DNA from: Gigaspora rosea
Taxonomy: Eukaryota > Glomeromycota > Glomeromycetes > Diversisporales > Gigasporaceae
Length of the DNA: 64,000 nucleotides
Direction: 5' to 3'
Assembly: GCA_003550325.1 (NCBI GenBank)
Contig: QKWP01000009.1
Coordinates: forward strand, 734,946 to 798,945
A program made the position numbers and the translations under genes. The notes under the pieces are model-generated. The model made no database searches. It was given only the letters and a program-made list of their open reading frames with translations, and was not told where the DNA came from. Shown here one piece after another: positions 58,380 through 64,000 of the stretch; positions within the stretch are counted from its first letter, which is position 1; each line of letters begins with the position of its first letter.

Positions 58380-61054
58380 ACAATAAAACATGGACGGCGT
58401 TCACAAATATGATCTCTCAAGCTCTAATTAAAGATAACATAGAAATAAACTTACCAATTATGGAATCTACCACCCTCAATAAGCAATGGCACAAGCTCAA
58501 TCTAGCTATAAAGAATGCTGCAAACACCCACATACCTTTCATCATGAAGCAACCTAGCCACTACCACGCCTTTTCGCGAAAAGCAACAGACCTTCACCAA
58601 GGCCTAAAGAACCTCAACAAAATCCTCAAACAAGCTACTGACCCTCAATTGCCAACTTCACCTCAGCATCTGATTAGTACATGGAACGTCAGCATTGCAG
58701 CCACAAACAAAATGGCTGGAAGCCGTATACCTAGCATCAATATAGAGGACATAGCCTTCGGCAAACTTAAGTCACTAGTTACTCAACTCAAAGCTGAGAC
58801 CAAAACCTTATAGCATGCACGAAACATCGAAAACAATAGTGAACAAAAAGATAGAATAAACTTCTACATTAACAGGAGATACTCTAATTTTACCACAAAC
58901 ACCACCTTAATGATTGATAGCATACTAAGACGGTACACGGACCCAGTACACTTGCATAATATCAAAAAAGCCGATGAGATCATAACTGAACCAAAAGAAA
59001 TAAAGTATGAGATCGCACAGCATTATGAACATTGGACCCAGGAAAATACTCCAAATGAGCTACTCCGAGAGGAGTAGGCCCATGCGTTTGCTCCAAAAGA
59101 TGAAATACAAGAACAATAGTACAACGACATTAACCAGGCTATTACTGTTAAGAAGTACACAAACAAATAACGTCTGCACCCCTAAACAAAGCACCAGGCC
59201 CCCAACAGGTTACTAACGAAATGCTACGCCACTTACCTAGCTCAGCCCTAATACTTTTAACAAATATTTTCAACGCCTGCCTCCACTTATCACAGATCCC
59301 AAAAATGTGGAAGAAAAGCACTTTCTTCCCAATCTCAAAGAAATCAACATTTACAGGACACTTGGCTGACACCTGCCCTATCTCTCTAATTGAACACGTG
59401 CGGAAAATTTTGACCAAATCCTAACTAACTGCCTCTCGTCGATAATGTTTACACACTCTATCCTAAACCCCTCAAACCATGTCGCCCTACTAGCAACATC
59501 AACCCTCTACCCTATACAAGCCCTTACCCACATACTAGAAGACGCCCACACCTACAACAAAGAATTCTGGATACTGTCGCTGGACATGTCCAAGGTATAT
59601 GACTCTGTTCACATTCTGACGCTCAAACTTGCCCTACAGCGTCTCAAGATTCCCAAATCCATAATCCACCTCATTATCGACATATTTACTGCAAGAAGCA
59701 ACACAGTAATTACCTCATTTGGAAATACACTACCGTACCCTGTCCATGATGGTATTGACCAGGGAAAGACGATCACACCGCTACTCTGGTGCATTTACTA
59801 CGACCCACTGATTTGCAGGATTGATACCAACTACAAAGGTTACTCTCTAACCACCACCATGCCTACCTCTACCGAGCCTATGACATCACGCTGCTCAGTC
59901 CTTGTCTTCATGGATGATACCCTTTGGATCGCACCCACCAAGCAACAACTTGATAACATAGTTACCACAGCTAGCTCTTTTTTTCAAATCACTAACATTA
60001 GAGTTAACCCAACCAAATTGGTCTTGGCTACAAACAACTCATCCGACCCTACCCCCCACATCCTCTTCAATAATATCTTCATAGAAAATATCGCACATGA
60101 TACACCCTTCTGCTTCTTAGGCTGCTAGTTTAGTTGCACTCGAAACATTCCCACATATACAAGACTATTATTCAAGAAGCGCAGTCAGCCACCAATAAAC
60201 TACGATATGCCCGTATTACTGATAAACAAACTATTTATATCATTAATACAGTCGTACTTACTCGACTAGCATATAGAATACAGAACACCTATATGCCCCA
60301 CTCCCAACTAGCCCAAATAACCAAAAATTACACTCACATTGCTAAACACAAAGCGGGACTGGCAGCAACTATGCCCAACACGATTATGCACTACCATAAA
60401 ATTTACGGTCTTAAAATAGCCACAGACATTCAACTTCAGCAACACACATCTGACCTACTACGAACAATTAACCATCCCCTCTTCCACACCTCGCCTCTAA
60501 AAATTCGGCTTCAACAGCTCCAGAATGACGCTACTACCAATACAACTACGGCAAAAATTATCAAATCACTGCACGAACAAGGCATCACACTACATAATAA
60601 TAACATCCAATGGCCCATCTCTTTGCCCCAAGCTGGTTCTACCATAAATCTAATTCTAAGTAACCTCTCCAGATCTGTGAAACTCAAGCATAACCTCAAT
60701 AAACATGGCCTGCATTTCATAGAGCAATTCACAAACAATCCCCATATGGCTTTCCTTACCTGGAGGCAAGTACACCATACAATTCAGAAGATACCCAGGG
60801 GAAGAGCACCTGGATGGTTCAGCAAGTTAACAGACGAAATTGCAGCAGCTTTCAACATTCATAATTATCTCATCGCACCAAAACCTTTCACACTTCCTGT
60901 ATTCAATAACACTAAATTCCCCTGGATCTACCATATCCCCAAAAACACTTTCGGCAAATGCTCGAAAACCAGCAATGGAAAGCTGACCTACAGACACTGG
61001 ACGCTAAGCCCATCAACTTCTGGAAAAATAATAAAGTGCAAAGGATGCCCATAA
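58376..61054 (+). pseudogene. LINE 2 reverse transcriptase region
   Basis: Frames 58376-58813 (linker), 58815-59220 (broken), 59221-59424 (ALILLTNIFNACLHLSQIPK, block 1-2), 59445-60128 and 60134-61054. The fourth has LSLDMSKVYDSV (block A, Asp), DGIDQGKTITPLLWCIYYDP (block B) and LVFMDDTLWIAPTK (block C, catalytic MDD at about 155-158), then FLGC and a TAG where Trp is expected (compare RFLGTW in LINE 1). A one-base loss follows. The fifth frame covers thumb and connection: TRLAYRIQNTYMP, HKAGLAATMPN, GRAPGWFSKL. It ends KCKGCP, TAA and then, in the same frame, TSWGKNTCY. RT copies the element RNA at the nick. Confidence 0.9.
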
Positions 61055-61702
61055 ACCTCATGGGGAAAAAACACATGCTACATCACTGCACCAATCTCAA
61101 TGTTAACCAATATACAAGTCGACAGACAGAAGCATATACATGCAGACATTAACAACCTACAAAATGCGCTACAAAACCCCAATTCCTCACATACCCCTCC
61201 TGCTACATTTACAGGACACTTATCCCACAAAGACATGATATCCAAACGAATAATCGACTCAATCACAAACATTAATACCCAACTCTGGGCGATTTACCAA
61301 CAAATCTTTTCACACAAAGCAACCTTTGTAGTCATCATACACACATACAATAACCATACAGTACCCTCAGTGGCATGGATGCTCAAAGACCTAAACCAAA
61401 CCCTCTACACTGCTGACCTCACATGGCCAACAAGAAAGAAATCCATACTCACCAATATAATTACGCTTATGGCCGCGGTCCCATACAGATCCAAATTATC
61501 GCTATGTTTAAATGACAAAATTTTAGCCCACGAAATTGAACACATCATTGCAACCCCTTACCACATACTTAGCATAAACAAAAGGAACACACTACAACCT
61601 TACAAGATGGCCCTAAAAATAATCCTTATCCAAAAGAAACTCTCTATCCAAACCCTCAGTGATGAGCAGCAACTATACTCGACATACCACCACCCACTTT
61701 AA
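61055..61702 (+). pseudogene. LINE 2 RNase H-like domain, catalytic residues missing
   Basis: In frame after the TAA at 61052-61054. FVVIIHTYNNHTVPSVAWML + KDLNQTL, ADLTWPTRKKSILTNIITLM + AAVP and KLSLCLNDKILAHEIEHII line up with FFTDGS..., WPSSTKPELLAIWLALLTVP and VQINTDSEIAINSI of LINE 1 RNase H. At the three positions of the catalytic Asp, Glu and Asp LINE 2 has no acidic residue in place. Either these sites mutated or this clade keeps a non-catalytic RNase H fold. The alignment is by eye. The frame shifts again around 61680. Confidence 0.6.
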
Positions 61703-62540
61703 TAGATGTACTAACAGAAAATATAATACCAAACAAATTTGTTCCCAAACTTCACAACTTTACCTTTCTACACAACCTCAGACGCCTGATCAGACACCTC
61801 CAAAATACCCGGGTTATAGCAAACTGGCACAACCTCAACAGAATCCTGGACTGGAACAGAACTCCAAAGACATTGACTGGCCAAATATACTTCAACTTCT
61901 AAACTACCATAATAGTCCTTTATCCAGGTTCACACACCCTCATCAATTAGTAATAAGAACTTTCAAAATCAAGCTAATCTTAGACGAGCTCCCCACCAGA
62001 CTCAACATGCACTACTGTCAACCAACAATTAACACTAACCTGCTATGCTACAGGTGCAACGGAGCCATAGAAGACAACAAGCATTTACTGCTCTGCCCTT
62101 GCAACACTACACCATTCAAAGTTATCATCACACAGAATCTCACTAGAACTATTGTCAAATTTAACTTACATAACTTCAATACTGACAACTTTATCAAAAA
62201 ATACCTTACCACTTATGTAACCGGAAACAATATCTTGCCAGTAGGCATTATCACCAAGCTCACAACTATCCCAAAGCCACCTCATCAACGCTATAGAACA
62301 CTAGACAGCAAAAACCCCACAATATACTTCAACCACCACCTTATAAAATCCCTGCGTGAAAATATCTGGAAACCGAGGTGTACGATACAAGCGTCTGCTA
62401 ACACCACAACTCTAATACACATACCTCCAAGACATAAAGCACACAACCAATATATAAAGAAAAACATGAAAATCACAACATGCACACAACAATTTATTTT
62501 CCACAATGCCTTCCCTCTCACTCTTCCATACATAGACTAA
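61659..62540 (+). pseudogene. LINE 2 C-terminal Cys/His domain
   Basis: 293-codon frame overlapping the RNase H frame by 44 nt, implying a shift. The reliable part starts near 61880 (DIDWPNILQLLNYHNSPLSR), then FKIKLILDELPTRLNMHYCQ, and CYRCNGAIEDNKHLLLCPC (C-x2-C-x8-H-x4-C at about 62043-62102), a knuckle known from the C-termini of many LINE ORF2 proteins and thought to aid RNA binding. It ends in a His/Lys-rich tail and TAA/TAG at 62538-62540, followed by a 150-nt 3' UTR. Confidence 0.8.
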
Positions 62541-62709
62541 ATAGGTCGTAACCTATCTTAGCAAAGCTTAGGTCAAAAGTAAATTAGCTTTAGCCTCTAC
62601 ACCCGTAGCTTAGTTACCATAAAAAATGTAGTTATTGTATGATTATATTTTATAATATCTAATAAAGGATATGAGGCACAACCTCATTTTTAAAAAAAAA
62701 AAAAAAAAA
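62541..62709 (+). other. LINE 2 3' UTR, hairpin and poly(A)
   Basis: About 150 nt, AATAAA at 62661-62666, a 6-bp hairpin ATGAGG-CACAA-CCTCAT at 62671-62687, then 18 A. Confidence 0.85.
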
Positions 62710-62972
62710 TAGATTTAGAAAGAAATTTTATTTTAACTTTTCTACCAAAACATCTTATGTGTTATTCATTATTTATTTTACAGAATTCAAAATTCACTCA
62801 TAACTTGATTCTAATTAGCTAGATATATTCCCAATTTGAAAAGAGTAAACACTTCTAATTTTAAACTAGATTGTTCACTTTTTAATAAAATTTCAAAAAG
62901 ACCAAAGAGACATTGAAGATATTGTACTAATTAGTAAAGAGCATAAGGTATATGCTTTGCTGAATAGCATAA

Positions 62973-63488
62973 TTAATAGGTAATTATCCAGTCAACTGGT
63001 TCAAAATTTTTTTTTTTATATATAAATTTTACTATAAGTGCGAATGCACAGTATCTCTATCTAAAACTTTTTTTTATACTAAGTTAATCACATTTCTGGC
63101 TTAAGAGACTTTTGTAAAGCTAATTAAAACGCATATAATAGTAGTTAAAGTGTCAAAATTGGCTTGGTGAATACCAAGATATCTTTAAAAAACCTTTCTT
63201 TTACTATATAAATTTTTTTATAAAGAATACTATTGTTTGCAAAGAAATTTACATAGTAAAAAAAAAGGTTTTTAAAGTTATCTTAGTATCTACCAAGCCA
63301 ATTTTAACGCTCTAACCACTATTAGATGCGTTTTAATGAGCTTTACAAAAGTCTCTTAAGCCAGAAAGGTAATTAACTTAGTATAAAAAAAGTTTTAGAT
63401 AGAGACGCTGTGCATTTGCACTTATAGTAAAATTTATATATAAAAAAAAAAAAATTTTGAACTAGTTAACTGGAGAATTGCCTATTAA
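62973..63488. repeat. 516-bp palindrome (family E)
   Basis: Ends TTAATAGGTAATTATCCAGT / ACTGGAGAATTGCCTATTAA. Arms hold CTATAAGTGCGAATGCACAG, TCTGGCTTAAGAGACTTTTG and the core-like GTAGTTAAAGTGTC AAAATTGG + CTTGGTGAATACCAAGATATC. The centre is at about 63220-63260. No coding. Confidence 0.9.
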
Positions 63489-63600
63489 CCAAAAAAAGTT
63501 TCTAATAATGTTTTTATACTTTCTGACAAAAAACTCCAGAGTTGTTGTTTTACTACTTTTTCTATAATAACAAAGTCTTTCACCCAAAGAGTCTGACTAG
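63489..63600. other. AT-rich spacer
   Basis: Nothing recognised. Confidence 0.4.
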
Positions 63601-63900
63601 GATGTGCAATAGGCTGTGTTTGACTGTGCCTGAACCCAACCCATTAAATTATGAGCCAACCTGGGCCCAACCCAATTCATTGTAGAACTAAAAATCTAGG
63701 CCCAGGTTTGGCCCGAACAAGGCTCAATCTATATAAAATACTGGGTTTAATCTGGCCCAAGCTCAACTTATTTTTACAAGCCAGTGTGAGCCCGGTTCAA
63801 TTAATTTATGGGCCTGAAAATTCAGGCCTAGGCCTAGCCCAAATCCAGCCCAACCTGCAAATTATTGGGTTTGGCCCAGCCCATTCCAGACTCTAGTCTA
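63601..63900. repeat. GGCCCAA-rich degenerate repeat
   Basis: About a dozen GGCCCAA/GCCCAACC/GGCCTAG variants within 300 bp (for example 63665-63680, 63700-63712, 63752-63762, 63825-63850, 63868-63885). An open frame (63651-63896) is Gly/Pro/Leu-rich because of the repeat and is not taken as a gene. Confidence 0.65.
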
Positions 63901-64000
63901 ACCTATAAGAAGTTTGCTCTTTTTTAACTCTATTTTAGTTCTTCTTGTATATGATTTGATTTCTGTATTCAACTACTTCTAGATAGAGTTTTTGTTATAT
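63901..64000. other. AT-rich end of window
   Basis: Nothing recognised. Confidence 0.4.

Larger units (their letters stand above)
55000..62725 (+). mobile_element. LINE 2: nearly full-length non-LTR retrotransposon
   Basis: The element body is about 55016-62709, with poly(A)18 at 62692-62709 and AATAAA at 62661. The 16-bp duplication TAGATTTAGAAAGAAA is at 55000-55015 and 62710-62725. Order: ORF1 55140-57482, then ORF2 57485-62540 with endonuclease, reverse transcriptase, degenerate RNase H and a C-terminal Cys/His knuckle. C-rich, A-rich plus-strand composition contrasts with the flanks. A handful of single-base frameshifts and stops break both ORFs, but the element is far younger than LINE 1 and LINE 3. 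Confidence 0.95.

Noticed and set aside
63651..63896. 81-codon frame as a gene
   Set aside because: Composition is dictated by the GGCCCAA repeat.

Overview
The window looks like nuclear DNA of an AT-rich, repeat-dense fungus, most likely an arbuscular mycorrhizal fungus (Glomeromycotina, Rhizophagus-like). The grounds are very high AT content, short GT..AG introns (one with a textbook TACTAAC branch site), a secreted/transmembrane kelch-repeat protein with long Asn and Asp runs, two fungal-type EN-RT-RNase H non-LTR retrotransposons, many small TIR elements and TTAGGG repeats. The genus is an inference; the eukaryotic, fungal-like character is well supported.

Only two host protein genes appear intact: a three-exon single-pass membrane kelch protein (24976-27432, +) and a three-exon, probably nuclear, uncharacterised protein (45043-47347, +). 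Both lie in blocks that keep many CpG dinucleotides (about 12.7-32.1 kb and 42.6-48.6 kb). The remaining sequence (1-12.5 kb, 32.1-42.6 kb, 48.6-55 kb and 62.7-64 kb) is nearly CpG-free and built of transposons inserted into transposons. Two host-gene relics are visible: a 54-codon HSP70 fragment (2189-2350, -) and a 114-codon unidentified pseudogene (30472-30813, -).

Layout: 0.4-4.3 kb, dispersed and foldback repeats, the HSP70 fragment and a Harbinger-like MITE; 4.4-11.5 kb, decayed LINE 1 (-) joined to a long palindrome (11461-11928); 12.2-24.9 kb, intergenic DNA with a degenerate ~50-bp satellite, a hAT-like element with 8-bp target duplication and ACGT-rich motifs; 25.0-27.4 kb, the kelch gene; 27.9-28.8 kb, a TA-duplicating TIR element; 32.7-34.9 kb, foldbacks, a MITE carrying telomere-type repeats and minisatellites; 35.4-37.1 kb, an old LINE reverse transcriptase split by nested insertions; 37.6-38.2 kb, two nested mariner-type MITEs; 39.4-41.8 kb, nested inverted repeats with a retroposon copy; 44.8-48.6 kb, the second gene, bracketed by two copies of one MITE and carrying another in intron 1; 48.9-53.9 kb, foldbacks, a tRNA-headed 1-kb retroposon and Harbinger-like MITEs; 55.0-62.7 kb, a nearly full-length LINE 2 (+) with target duplication and poly(A); 63.0-64.0 kb, a further foldback and a GGCCCAA-rich repeat.

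The strongest candidates for something undescribed are the LINE 2 ORF1 protein, which seems to be built from about seven degenerate 45-70-residue modules; the tRNA-headed long retroposon, seen as a full and a 5'-truncated copy, each with a 16-bp target duplication; and a set of long foldback elements whose arms differ but share one core of about 45 bp.
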